Part shown: one piece after another, positions 55,584 to 64,000 of the stretch
How positions within the stretch are numbered: the first letter of the stretch is position 1
How the letters are laid out: every line of letters starts with the position of its first letter
Source: Allorhizobium paknamense
GTDB lineage: Bacteria > Pseudomonadota > Alphaproteobacteria > Rhizobiales > Rhizobiaceae
Length of the DNA stretch: 64,000 nt
Assembly (NCBI RefSeq): GCF_030815125.1
Contig: NZ_JAUSWH010000001.1
Span: 372,001 to 436,000, forward strand
Direction of reading: 5' to 3'
Notes under the pieces: generated by a model
The model's database searches: none
What the model was told of the DNA's origin: nothing
The model's input: only the letters and a program-made list of their open reading frames with translations
Position numbers and translations under genes: made by a program

Positions 55584-56430
55584 CTTTTCTGAGCGGAACC
55601 GGCTCGGCAGCCTGCACTGAAATTGCCTTGCATTGGCCGGTGACGATCGGCCAATGCCCGATATCCAGCCCGCTCAGGGCACGGAACGTCATCATCTCGT
55701 CCCCAAGACGCTCCTGAAAGAAGCGCAGATCCTCTTCCGTCGGCGCACACGGATAGTCGATCGCCTTCCTGACATGTTCGAATTTTTCGGTGATGTGGGC
55801 AAAGGCTTCGATCTTCAGGAAGCCACAGATCCTCCGAAGGGTTGCGTGCGGGTCGCTTTTGAGATCATCGGAGAGAAGAAACAACAGGTTTTCCCGTGGG
55901 AAAAGCGAGAGCAGCCGTTCCACCTGCTGCCCGTAGCGTCCGCGCTCCAGATAGGAGAAAACCCGCCTTTCAGCTGCATTCTCTGCCAGTCCCGCGACCC
56001 GCGTCTCATAGGTCCGGATCGCTTCGGCGAATGGCATGCTGTCCATATCCCGCGCATATTCCATGCACCAATGCGACCAGGCCCGTTCGAACGGGTCCCG
56101 GAACAGCAAAATGAATTTCGCTTGCGGGTTATAGGCCTTGATCCGCTCCAGCGATTGCGGCCAGAAACAATAGATGGGCGTGGCATCCATTCCGAGCGCA
56201 TCAGGACGCGCCTCGGGAAAGAACCCTTGGAGAAGCTGATAATCCGGCTTCTCCCAATCCATGCTCTCATTGTCGAAGAAGTGCAGTTCTTTCCCGCTAG
56301 GGGCATTGATCTGCGGATGCTCGCGCAAATAGCTGAAAAGGGTCGTGGTGCCGCCCTTCTGAACCCCCGCAATGAACACATCCAGAAGATGTCTGGAATC
56401 CATGGATGATTTGCAATCTGGAATACTCAT
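55573..56430 (-). CDS. PAPS-dependent sulfotransferase
   Basis: 285 residues from ATG 56430 (MSIPDCKSSMDSRHLL); ATG 56469 is an alternative. The 5'-phosphosulfate loop FIAGVQKGGTTTLFSYLREHP is near residue 20 and the 3'-phosphate-binding FRDPFERAWSHW near 115. It should move sulfate from PAPS to a sugar, lipid or other acceptor; nodulation sulfotransferases belong to the same superfamily, but no nod, cysD or cysN gene is nearby. It splits the usual hemB-RDD-bpt order and overlaps the RDD 3' end, suggesting acquisition. Confidence 0.85.
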   Translation of the reverse strand: MSIPDCKSSMDSRHLLDVFIAGVQKGGTTTLFSYLREHPQINAPSGKELHFFDNESMDWEKPDYQLLQGFFPEARPDALGMDATPIYCFWPQSLERIKAYNPQAKFILLFRDPFERAWSHWCMEYARDMDSMPFAEAIRTYETRVAGLAENAAERRVFSYLERGRYGQQVERLLSLFPRENLLFLLSDDLKSDPHATLRRICGFLKIEAFAHITEKFEHVRKAIDYPCAPTEEDLRFFQERLGDEMMTFRALSGLDIGHWPIVTGQCKAISVQAAEPVPLRKVSG

Positions 56431-56738
56431 GTTGCGTTCTAAAGACGAATCACGCCCGAACTCAACCCCCATTGATTGCAAAATGTGACAATGAGGCGGC
56501 TTTCGACACATCCACAGATTTTATGCGATCAAACTAAATCCTTCCTCCCTATAGGGTTTTTCGTAAGCAAAGCCCGCCAAACGCTGCCTGAAGACCATTT
56601 TTGGGCAGAGAGACAAGTACGGAGGCTGGCAGATAACGGTAAGCCTGCCGATCGTTCGCTCTCCAGACGGTTGACGTTTGTAAAACTTGCGCCATGCTTG
56701 TAGTTTAAGGAGTCGAAATAGAAGGCAGATTTCGGCGC
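56431..56738. other. Divergent gap between the sulfotransferase and bpt genes
   Basis: 308 bp with promoters expected for both directions. No repeat, RNA or extra gene was seen. Confidence 0.4.
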
Positions 56739-57491
56739 ATGAACACGCAGGCCACGACCTCTCCGCAATTCTATCTCACGGCGCCCGCGCCGTGCCCCTA
56801 TCTGCCGGGCGAGATGGAGCGCAAAGTCTTCACCCATCTGGTGGGGCCACGCGCCACGGAAATGAACGATCTTCTGACCCAGGGCGGCTTCCGCCGTTCC
56901 CAGAACATCGCCTACCGCCCGGCCTGTGAGAGCTGCCGCGCCTGTGTTTCGGTACGGATCCTGGCAAAGGAATTCAAACCCAACCGCACCATGCGGAAGG
57001 TGGAGGCGGCCAATGCCGATCTGGTATCGACAGCCTATCCGGCCCAGCCCTCTACCGAACAGTTTTCACTTTTCCGCCGCTATCTCGATCATCGCCACCA
57101 GCAGGGCGGCATGTCGGACATGTCGGCGCTGGATTTCGCCATCATGGTGGAAGACACCCATGTCCGCACCAAGGTGATCGAATATCGCCGCCGCCCGGAA
57201 GAGGGTCAGGATGGTCCGGGGCAACTGGTGGCGGTGGCGCTGTCGGACATCATGAGCGACGGCCTTTCCATGGTCTATTCCTTCTTTGACCCGGACATGG
57301 AGCGCCGGTCGCTCGGCACCTTCATGGTGCTGGATCATGTACGGCGCGCCAATGAAATGGGCCTGCCGCATGTCTATCTCGGTTACTGGGTGAACGGCTC
57401 GCGCAAGATGGGCTACAAGGTGCGCTTTCTACCGCAGGAACATCTGATGAGCCAGGGCTGGACGCGCTACCAGCAGGATGCCGGAGAATAA
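56739..57491 (+). CDS. bpt: Aspartate/glutamate leucyltransferase
   Basis: 250 residues. [23 protein letters not shown] is the characteristic Cys-containing block of the ATE/Bpt N-terminal domain. [20 protein letters not shown] and [18 protein letters not shown] are from the GNAT-like C-terminal domain. It transfers Leu (or Arg-type relatives) to N-terminal Asp/Glu in the N-degron pathway, making substrates for ClpS-ClpAP. Monocistronic. Confidence 0.95.
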   Translation: MNTQATTSPQFYLTAPAPCPYLPGEMERKVFTHLVGPRATEMNDLLTQGGFRRSQNIAYRPACESCRACVSVRILAKEFKPNRTMRKVEAANADLVSTAYPAQPSTEQFSLFRRYLDHRHQQGGMSDMSALDFAIMVEDTHVRTKVIEYRRRPEEGQDGPGQLVAVALSDIMSDGLSMVYSFFDPDMERRSLGTFMVLDHVRRANEMGLPHVYLGYWVNGSRKMGYKVRFLPQEHLMSQGWTRYQQDAGE

Positions 57492-57596
57492 AACAAGCCG
57501 GCCCATTGAGCGGACCGGCTGATGCTTTTGATAGCTCGCCTTGCAAAGAAAGCAGTTTCTATCGCCGGGAGGAAAACGGAAACTGCTTCAAGCTGC

Positions 57597-57703
57597 CACT
57601 GCATAATTCCTTAAATCGGCATCGATTTAAGGGTAAAATTATGCAGCAGATCTAAAGTGCTACAGCGAACCTTTGTGCGCCATATATGGCGCACGGCGCT
57701 GTA
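57597..57703. repeat. Family 3 palindromic repeat, 107 bp
   Basis: CACTGCATAATTCCTTAAATCG start, hairpin centre GGCATCGATTTAAGGG, then GTGCGCCATATATGGCGCAC and end GCGCTGTA. Same orientation as 47055-47161. It ends 7 bp before the methyltransferase stop. Confidence 0.87.
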
Positions 57704-57710
57704 GGAAAAT

Positions 57711-58766
57711 TCAGCCGAGTTTACGAATGATGCCGTAAACGATGTTACGGTTGGCGCCGAACCGAACCTGCGCTTCAACCTGCCCCTCTTGCGTGCTGCC
57801 CTTGATGATGCGCCACATATCGGCCTCGGTGCGCAGCAGCAGCGCCCAGTTCATGAAGGTTTCCATATAGCCGTCCACCACGATGTCTTCCGCGAAATTC
57901 GCAAAGAGGAACACGCCGTTCGGCTTCAGCATCTCCATGCATTTGCGCGTCAGCTTGATGGAGACCTTATCGTTCAGATAGTCGTAAAGGCCGGAAGCGT
58001 AGACGAAATCGAAGGTGCCGAGCTGGTGCTTGCCGGTGAAAATGTCCTTCACGGAGCCTTCGATCGGCTCGATGCAGGTGCCTGCGAAATCCTGAGCGAT
58101 GGAGCCGACGCTCAAGGGATCCTGATCGAGCGCCACCCAGCGCTTCAGCCGTCCCTCGGCCAGCGCCTTGGACCGGTTTGCCTCGCGCAGATGCCCGGCG
58201 GCAATGGTCAGAATTTCGGCCTGGGGCCCACGCGAACCGGCAATCTCATCGACATGCTGGGTCAGGATATCGCGGCGCTCGCGTACGGCCACGGAGGAGG
58301 ATGCATTCTTGGTGTAATCGTAAAGGGCGAGCCCCAGCGGCGTCGAGGCGGCAATCTCGCCGGCAACGCTCGGATGGCCGTAGATGAAGTCCAGCAATTG
58401 TGCATCGCCGGAATAGCCGCGCGGCTTTTCAAAAGACCAGCGAGTGAAGGGATCCTGCTGGAAATAGCGGGAAACCGGATGGTTCTGGGCAATCGGGATC
58501 AGCGCCTGCCAAACCAGCGGCGATGTCTTGATACGGATGTCGTGAAGCGCCATCGCCGTGCGCGCGATGATCTGCGCCGGATCGACCTGTTGTTCGAACT
58601 GCTGCAGAGAAATGGCAAGAACCAGGGCGAGTTCGGTGCGGGCCAGCGCCAGTTCAGCCTCGTCCAACTGGCTGTTGGCGGGTGAGGCCACCTCGGCGGC
58701 GATGGACTCAGGGGTAATCAGGCTTTCTCCGTCCAAGGCAATTTCGACGTTTCTCATATGGGGCAT
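57711..58766 (-). CDS. SAM-dependent methyltransferase-like protein
   Basis: 351 residues. A helical N-terminal half (1-150) precedes a class I methyltransferase-like domain: motif I ILTIAAGHLREANRS (about 190), WVALDQDPLSVG (acidic second strand) and FDFVYASGLYDYLND (about 255). Substrate unknown; similar rhizobial proteins are sometimes labelled as 3-hydroxypalmitate methyl ester or extracellular-factor synthesis proteins, which I cannot confirm here. No neighbour gives a pathway. Family 3 repeat just downstream. Confidence 0.7.
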   Translation of the reverse strand: MPHMRNVEIALDGESLITPESIAAEVASPANSQLDEAELALARTELALVLAISLQQFEQQVDPAQIIARTAMALHDIRIKTSPLVWQALIPIAQNHPVSRYFQQDPFTRWSFEKPRGYSGDAQLLDFIYGHPSVAGEIAASTPLGLALYDYTKNASSSVAVRERRDILTQHVDEIAGSRGPQAEILTIAAGHLREANRSKALAEGRLKRWVALDQDPLSVGSIAQDFAGTCIEPIEGSVKDIFTGKHQLGTFDFVYASGLYDYLNDKVSIKLTRKCMEMLKPNGVFLFANFAEDIVVDGYMETFMNWALLLRTEADMWRIIKGSTQEGQVEAQVRFGANRNIVYGIIRKLG

Positions 58767-59079
58767 TCCTTATTTGCTAGTAAATTATGGGAGGTGTTAA
58801 TAATTTGGTTACTATAATTGGGGTTTTTCGAAATGCGACTGGTCTTCTCCAGTTTGTAGCGGTAAGGTTAATTCTACCAATATTTGTGCACATTATTGGA
58901 CTTAAACGTTTTAGAATAATACATGTGACGCATTTTTCGCCAGATCCGCCCCGTAACGGGACAATTTTTCAGAAGCGGGAAAAACACCTGTGTCTAACGA
59001 ATAGACAGGGATGGCCCGCCTCAAGTAACGTCGAATCAACGCTTTCGACGCGAATCTCAGGTGATTCCGGCGTTAACAG
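58767..59079. other. AT-rich divergent promoter region
   Basis: 313 bp, much lower in GC than the surroundings from about 58770 to 58930, between a minus-strand methyltransferase gene and a plus-strand GGDEF-EAL gene. Promoter elements are expected; none could be assigned securely. Confidence 0.45.
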
Positions 59080-61104
59080 ATGGATCACGGCATGAAGCAG
59101 CCCCTGCCACAGACCATGGAGGCAGCACCGGCGCCCTTGGGGGAGCTGCCGACACCGGCAGAGGTGTGGAAACTCTACAGAACCCGCACGGAAGAGACCC
59201 GGGCTGCCGCAACCCGCCACGGTCTCTGGGTTTCGGTCTTTGTCTACCTGCTGTTTGCGTTCAGCGATTATGTTCTTTTGCAAGATGTTATCGTTGAAAC
59301 GACCATTGCCCGCCTGGTGGTCGGCATCGGGGCGCTGGTCATGATGGAAATACAGGTTGCGAGCGGCACCAAGGCGCAGTGGCTGGACCTGACTTGCGCT
59401 CTCGCCCTGATCGCCGGCTATGGTTTCTGGCTTTATCCTGCGACAGGCACGGCCGAGATCGACAATCTCCGCTTCTATATGGTGTTCGGCGCCATTTTCA
59501 TGATGGGAGCAAACCTTTTTTTCAGCTTCGAATTCTGGCTGTCGGTCGTCACATCCTGCGTCGTGATGGCGATGTTTGCGCTGGCGGTATCCCAGGTCTT
59601 TCCAGGGGAATTCTACTATAGCGTCGCCTTCGGCACGTTTTATATCGCCTGCTTCACCTTTACCTCCTACGTGAACTGGCGGCTGAACCGGGAGCGCTAT
59701 CAGGTGTTCCTGAACGCTCTGGAGGCAGAGCACCAGCATCGCGAGGCGACAGAGCGCGGGCGGGCGCTGTTCCGGCTGTCCCACACCGATTACCTCACTG
59801 GCATCGACAACCGCCGCGCCATCGACCAGCGCCTCAGGGATTGCTGGAGCGCCTGGCAAACCAGCGGTACGGCCTTTTCCGTGATTCTGGTCGATGTCGA
59901 TTTCTTCAAGAAATACAATGATTGCTATGGCCATCAGGCTGGAGACCGGTGTCTGGTTCTGGTCACCAATGCGCTGAACGAAGCGCTGCTACCCTATAAT
60001 GCCTCGCTGGGACGCTATGGCGGGGAAGAGTTCATTGTGCTGGCAGAGGTTTCCGGGCAGCAGCAGGTGCGCGCCCTGTGTGAACTCATGCGCTCCACCG
60101 TGGAGCGCATGGCCCTGGTGCATGATCAGCGCCGCGACGGCCTCTCCATCATCACCGTCAGCGTTGGCGCGGCCTATACGCGCGAGCAGATGGGCCCGAA
60201 ACTGGAGCGGCTGATTTCCGAAGCCGACCGCGCCCTCTACAGCGCCAAGGCAAATGGCCGCAACTGCGTGCGGCTTTTCGATCCGAACGATCCGCATAGC
60301 AGCGACGAGAGCGAAAACATCGCCGCGCTGCTGAAGGTCGCCATCAGCCGCAAACTGGTTTCGCTGGTCTATCAACCCATCTACAATCTGGAAACCGGCG
60401 CAGTGGCCGCAGCGGAAGCACTGATGCGGTTGAAGATGCTGGACGGCTCCCCCGTCGGCCCTGCCCTTTTCATCCCCATTGCCGAGCGTACCGGCTCCAT
60501 CATCAGCCTTGGCCTCTGGAGCATTCGCCAGGCCTGCGAGGATATGCTGGCAACGGGAAAAGCCCCACTGGTCAGCGTCAATGTCTCCCCCCTGCAATTG
60601 AAGGCGCGCGGCTTTGCTGCCGCCGTCAAAACCATTTTGCAGGAAACCGGTGTGGATGGCAGCCAACTCGCCTTTGAAATCACCGAGGGCATCGACATGG
60701 AGGGCCAGTCCGACATCCTGCGCTGCCTGAAAGAGTTGGAAACGCTCGGCATCCGGATCTGGCTCGATGATTTCGGCACCGGCTTTGCCGGTCTGTCCTG
60801 GCTGCGGCTCTTCAACTTTCACACCGTGAAAATCGACAGATCCTTCCTGCTGGATTGCGATACGCAGATGGGCAAGACCATGTTGCGGGATATTATCAGC
60901 CTCATCCGCCATCGCGGCAACCGTATTCTGGTGGAGGGCATCGAAACCGAAGAGCAGTTGGCGCTGATGCGCCGGTTCCGGATCGATGACGTGCAGGGCT
61001 ACCTGATGGGCAGGCCAGTTCCGCCGGAGGTTTTCGGGCAGGATGCCACGACAGATTCCGGCAAACAGCGTCGCAGTGCCGCAGGGCGCGCCGCGAAGGC
61101 GTGA
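59080..61104 (+). CDS. Membrane GGDEF-EAL c-di-GMP enzyme
   Basis: 674 residues. About five or six membrane helices occupy residues 45-205. The GGDEF loop is GGEEF at 314-318 with DVDFFKKYND upstream; no RxxD inhibitory site precedes it. The EAL domain is complete: EAL at 446-448, NVSPLQL, FEITEGIDME, LDDFGTGFAGL, KIDRSFLL and EGIETEEQ. All catalytic residues seem present in both halves, so it could make or break c-di-GMP; direction cannot be told from sequence. No strong Shine-Dalgarno at the chosen ATG; ATG 59092 is an alternative. Confidence 0.9.
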   Translation: MDHGMKQPLPQTMEAAPAPLGELPTPAEVWKLYRTRTEETRAAATRHGLWVSVFVYLLFAFSDYVLLQDVIVETTIARLVVGIGALVMMEIQVASGTKAQWLDLTCALALIAGYGFWLYPATGTAEIDNLRFYMVFGAIFMMGANLFFSFEFWLSVVTSCVVMAMFALAVSQVFPGEFYYSVAFGTFYIACFTFTSYVNWRLNRERYQVFLNALEAEHQHREATERGRALFRLSHTDYLTGIDNRRAIDQRLRDCWSAWQTSGTAFSVILVDVDFFKKYNDCYGHQAGDRCLVLVTNALNEALLPYNASLGRYGGEEFIVLAEVSGQQQVRALCELMRSTVERMALVHDQRRDGLSIITVSVGAAYTREQMGPKLERLISEADRALYSAKANGRNCVRLFDPNDPHSSDESENIAALLKVAISRKLVSLVYQPIYNLETGAVAAAEALMRLKMLDGSPVGPALFIPIAERTGSIISLGLWSIRQACEDMLATGKAPLVSVNVSPLQLKARGFAAAVKTILQETGVDGSQLAFEITEGIDMEGQSDILRCLKELETLGIRIWLDDFGTGFAGLSWLRLFNFHTVKIDRSFLLDCDTQMGKTMLRDIISLIRHRGNRILVEGIETEEQLALMRRFRIDDVQGYLMGRPVPPEVFGQDATTDSGKQRRSAAGRAAKA

Positions 61105-61119
61105 TCGCTCCAAAACGCT

Positions 61120-61146
61120 GCGGGGCTTTTTGCCCCGCTTGTTTTA
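61120..61146 (+). terminator. Terminator of the GGDEF-EAL gene
   Basis: GCGGGGC stem with GCCCCGC and TTTTT loop, then TTGTTTTATT. Located 16 bp after the stop. Confidence 0.88.
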
Positions 61147-61162
61147 TTCAAAAGAAGGGCTT

Positions 61163-61268
61163 TACAGCGCCGTGCGCCATATATGGCGCACAAAGGACGC
61201 TGTAACACTTTAAATCTGCTGCATAATTTTATCCTTAAATCGATTCCGATTTAAGGAATTATGCAGCA
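61163..61268. repeat. Family 3 palindromic repeat, inverted copy, 106 bp
   Basis: TACAGCGCCGTGCGCCATAT through to TTAAGGAATTATGCAGCA. Reverse complement of the 47055 copy. It directly joins a 16-bp match to the MITE end (CAGGGTCAAAACTCAA) in which the parC stop codon lies. Confidence 0.85.
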
Positions 61269-61278
61269 GGGTCAAAAC

Positions 61279-63555
61279 TCAACCGCTGAACTTGCCGCTG
61301 CGCGGAAAGCCCTTTGGCACGGTGCGACCGGCGCTGGCGCGGTCACCCAGCCACTCGATCAACTCGTCCTTGTTCTTGCTGAAGCTGCGACCGGCGCTGT
61401 CTTCCCAGGTCAGGCCATCGCTCAACGCGAAGCATTTGATGTCGGAAATGCCGCCATCCTTGTAGCGCTGCAAGCGCACGCCCTTGCCGCGCGTCATTTC
61501 CGGCACCTGCGCCAGCGGGAACACCACCATCTTGCGGTTTTCTCCCACCACGGCCATGTGATCGCCCATCACGGGCACCACGAGCTTGGCTTCATCCGGC
61601 AGGCTGACATTCATGACCTGCTTGCCCTTGCGGGTATTGGCAACAATTTCGCTCTCCGGCACGATGAAGCCATTGCCCGCCGTCGATGCCAGGATCAGCT
61701 TGCGGGCGGGATCATGCACAAAAGCCGTCAGCACGTCCTGGTCGTTTTCCATATCCACCATGATACGGATCGGCTCGCCATGGCCGCGGCCACCCGGCAG
61801 CTTGTCGCCGCCCAGCGTGTAGACCTTGCCGCCGGTGGTCACCAGCAGGATCTTGTCGGTCGTCTGGGCCGGGAAGGCCACCTTCAACCCATCGCCTTCC
61901 TTGAAGGTCAGACCGGACGTATCGGAGATATGTCCCTTCAGCGCCCGGATCCAGCCTTTTTCGGAAACGACGACGGTGATCGGCTCCTTCTCGATCATCG
62001 CCTGCTGAATGGCCTCCAGATCGGCATCGGGGGCATCGGCAAAGGCGGTGCGGCGGCGGCCAAGCTCGGTGGCCTTGGCGTATTTCTTCTTCACCTCGCC
62101 GATTTCCCAGGCCACCGTCTGCCAGAGCTTGTCATCGGAGGCGAGCAGCGTCTCGATCTCGGCCTTTTCGGCGGAGAGCGCCTCATGCTCCTTGCGGATT
62201 TCAAACTCTTCCAGCTTGCGCAAATTGCGCAGCCGCATGTTCAAGATGGCCTCGGCCTGGTTGTCGGTGAGCGAGAAGGTGGCGATCAGCACGTCCTTCG
62301 GCTCGTCCTCCTCGCGGATGATGCGGATCACCTCATCGAGATTGAGATAGGCAATCAGCAGGCCGCCGAGAATTTCCAGACGCCGGTCGATGGCCGCCAG
62401 CCGGAAGCGCGACCGGCGTACCAGCACGTCCTTCCGGTGCCCCAGCCACTCGGTCAGCACCTCATTAAGGGCCATGACCTTCGGCACCTTGCCCTGGCTC
62501 AGCACATTCATGTTGAGCGGAATGCGGCTTTCAAGCTCGGTGAGCTTGAACAGCGATTCCATCAGCAGGGTCGCATCCACCGTCCGGCTTTTCGGCACCA
62601 GCACGATGCGCACATCTTCCGCCGATTCATCGCGAACATCTTCCAGCAGCGGCAGTTTGCGGGCAATCAGCAGTTCTGCGATCTTTTCGATCAGCCGGGA
62701 TTTCTGCACCTGGAACGGAATTTCGGTGATGATGATCTGATAGCCGCCCCGGCCCAGATCCTCCTGCTCCCACTTCGCCCGCACGCGAAAACCGCCACGC
62801 CCGGTGCGGTAGGTTTCGACCATGCTGGCGCGGCTCTCGACAATAATGCCGCCGGTCGGGAAATCCGGTCCCTCGATACCGCCGCGCTCGGGATGGGCGG
62901 GGTCCGCCAGCAATTCCTCCACGGGCGCGCCGGGGTTCTTGATCAGATAAAGCGCCGCATCGCAGATTTCATGAGCATTGTGCGGCGGAATGGAGGTGGC
63001 CATGCCCACCGCAATGCCGGACGCGCCGTTGGCCAGGAGGTTCGGGAAAGCGCCGGGCAGCACGACCGGCTCATCGTCTTCCTCGTTATAGGTGGGCCGA
63101 TAATCCACCGCATCCTGATCGATGCCTTCCAGCAGCAGCGCTGCAACCTCGGTCATCCGCGCTTCGGTGTAACGATAGGCGGCGGCGGCGTCGCCATCGA
63201 TATTGCCGAAATTGCCCTGCCCGTCCACGACCGGATAACGCTGCGAAAAATCCTGCGCCAGACGCACCAGCGCATCATAGACCGACTGGTCGCCATGCGG
63301 GTGGAACTTACCGATCACGTCGCCGACGATACGGGCGCATTTCTTGAAGGCGGAATTGGGCCGGATGCCCATCTCGCTCATGGCGTGGATGATTCGCCTG
63401 TGCACCGGTTTCAGCCCGTCGCGCACATCCGGCAGCGCCCGATGCATGATGGTGGAGAGCGCATAGGCAAGATAGCGCTCTTCCAGCGCCGACTTCAGAT
63501 CGACCGGAGTGATGTGATCGCCGCCGTCATCAGGCGGTAAAAGACTTTTTCCCAT
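61279..63555 (-). CDS. parC: DNA topoisomerase IV subunit A
   Basis: 758 residues. The ParC signature is present: [31 protein letters not shown]-type active site seen as [13 protein letters not shown] (catalytic Tyr), and the GNFGNIDGD block. The C-terminal domain is the shorter ParC type rather than a full GyrA beta-pinwheel. With ParE it unlinks replicated chromosomes. The quinolone-determining region reads [14 protein letters not shown]. The stop TGA lies in a sequence resembling the end of the 268-bp element. Confidence 0.96.
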   Translation of the reverse strand: MGKSLLPPDDGGDHITPVDLKSALEERYLAYALSTIMHRALPDVRDGLKPVHRRIIHAMSEMGIRPNSAFKKCARIVGDVIGKFHPHGDQSVYDALVRLAQDFSQRYPVVDGQGNFGNIDGDAAAAYRYTEARMTEVAALLLEGIDQDAVDYRPTYNEEDDEPVVLPGAFPNLLANGASGIAVGMATSIPPHNAHEICDAALYLIKNPGAPVEELLADPAHPERGGIEGPDFPTGGIIVESRASMVETYRTGRGGFRVRAKWEQEDLGRGGYQIIITEIPFQVQKSRLIEKIAELLIARKLPLLEDVRDESAEDVRIVLVPKSRTVDATLLMESLFKLTELESRIPLNMNVLSQGKVPKVMALNEVLTEWLGHRKDVLVRRSRFRLAAIDRRLEILGGLLIAYLNLDEVIRIIREEDEPKDVLIATFSLTDNQAEAILNMRLRNLRKLEEFEIRKEHEALSAEKAEIETLLASDDKLWQTVAWEIGEVKKKYAKATELGRRRTAFADAPDADLEAIQQAMIEKEPITVVVSEKGWIRALKGHISDTSGLTFKEGDGLKVAFPAQTTDKILLVTTGGKVYTLGGDKLPGGRGHGEPIRIMVDMENDQDVLTAFVHDPARKLILASTAGNGFIVPESEIVANTRKGKQVMNVSLPDEAKLVVPVMGDHMAVVGENRKMVVFPLAQVPEMTRGKGVRLQRYKDGGISDIKCFALSDGLTWEDSAGRSFSKNKDELIEWLGDRASAGRTVPKGFPRSGKFSG

Positions 63556-63830
63556 GTTTCTTCCCTAGCCGAGATGCCCCGGAACAGCAAGGATTCAAGG
63601 GGTTCTGCCTGTGGATGAGCAGCTTTGCCCAAGCTTACGATATTTTGCGAAATCTGCATGCGCCCCACAAAAACGCTTGGCGGCAGCATAAGCCGCCTTA
63701 TAAAAACCATGCTGCTTGGAGAGGGGCAGGATCAAGTATCGGTCCGACCGGATAGACCGGCGCTCCAGGCTCGAGTTCAGCGCGCGTCTTGGAAAAAATG
63801 TGCGCAAAGCTATTTCAAGGGGACTTCGCC

Positions 63831-64000
63831 ATGACATTTCATTTTACCCGCCGCCTCATGGCGACAGCCGCCATTCTTGCCATGCCCTCCTTCGCCTGGG
63901 CGCTGGACGGCCAGGACCTTCTGAAAAAGATCAATGCCGCCTATGGCGATGGCCGCGTCAAGCTTGCCGCCGTCTCCGTGGATATTTCCGGTGACAACGC
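63831..64000 (+). CDS. Secreted protein, N-terminal fragment (runs off right edge)
   Basis: ATG 63831 follows AAGGGGA at 8 nt. About 57 residues visible: MTFHFTRRLMATAAILAMPS begins a signal peptide ending in SFAWA, then ALDGQDLLKKINAAYGDG. No stop before the window edge. The family cannot be named from this fragment. Confidence 0.75.
   Translation, partial: MTFHFTRRLMATAAILAMPSFAWALDGQDLLKKINAAYGDGRVKLAAVSVDISGDN

Overview
The window is a chromosomal segment of a Rhizobiales bacterium, most likely a Rhizobiaceae member of the Agrobacterium/Allorhizobium/Rhizobium group. The evidence is the gene content and order: clpP-clpX-lon, rplM-rpsI, argC, COX15, plsX-fabH-ihfA-merR, nrdR-ribD-ribE, ldtR-ldtP, hemB and bpt. 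High GC, very long antisense shadow frames and many short rhizobial palindromic repeats agree with this. It is mostly core genome, with scattered accessory inserts.

Layout. 1-3206: protease block (lon partial, clpX, clpP) on the minus strand. 3774-9580: a diguanylate cyclase, a cytochrome P450, a cupin, O-acetylhomoserine sulfhydrylase (metY), and two paralogous CoA-binding proteins either side of a small secreted protein. 10390-16636: rplM-rpsI, a monooxygenase-fold protein, agmatinase, argC, a DODA-type dioxygenase and heme A synthase. 17202-18056: a hexapeptide acetyltransferase framed by inverted copies of a 106-bp repeat. 18172-27910: an exopolysaccharide or adhesin locus with acyltransferase, Wzz/GumC-like co-polymerase, Wza-like lipoprotein, two GT4 glycosyltransferases, an initiating hexose-1-P transferase and a polymerase/ligase. 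It resembles the Agrobacterium unipolar polysaccharide and Caulobacter holdfast loci. 28174-34176: two small membrane proteins, a PHB-depolymerase-type esterase, and a BtuFCD-like ABC importer behind a clear cobalamin riboswitch, then tRNA-Pro(GGG); a 268-bp MITE-like element lies at each end. 34849-41605: an Fnr-type regulator, merR, ihfA, fabH, plsX, DUF177, a bc1-complex chaperone and a BamE/OmlA-like lipoprotein. 41665-50766: H+-pyrophosphatase, an MFS transporter, nusB, riboflavin genes, nrdR and glyA. 51059-58766: L,D-transpeptidase with its LdtR regulator, hemB, an RDD protein, a sulfotransferase, the Bpt leucyltransferase and a methyltransferase-like protein. 59080-64000: a GGDEF-EAL protein, parC and the start of a secreted protein.

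The least ordinary signal is a set of short TA-bounded palindromic elements: a 268-bp family with about 33-bp terminal inverted repeats, and three families of about 104-107 bp. Most share ends of the form TAnAGC...GCTnTA and they behave like miniature mobile elements. Three sit exactly on stop codons, so that the element end supplies TAA or TAG. Others are read in frame through proteins: the B12-type ATPase, the polymerase C-terminus and the OmlA N-terminus. One inverted pair frames a single gene. Functional themes of the other genes are surface polysaccharide with c-di-GMP enzymes nearby, envelope and peptidoglycan maintenance, and cofactor supply (B12, riboflavin, heme).
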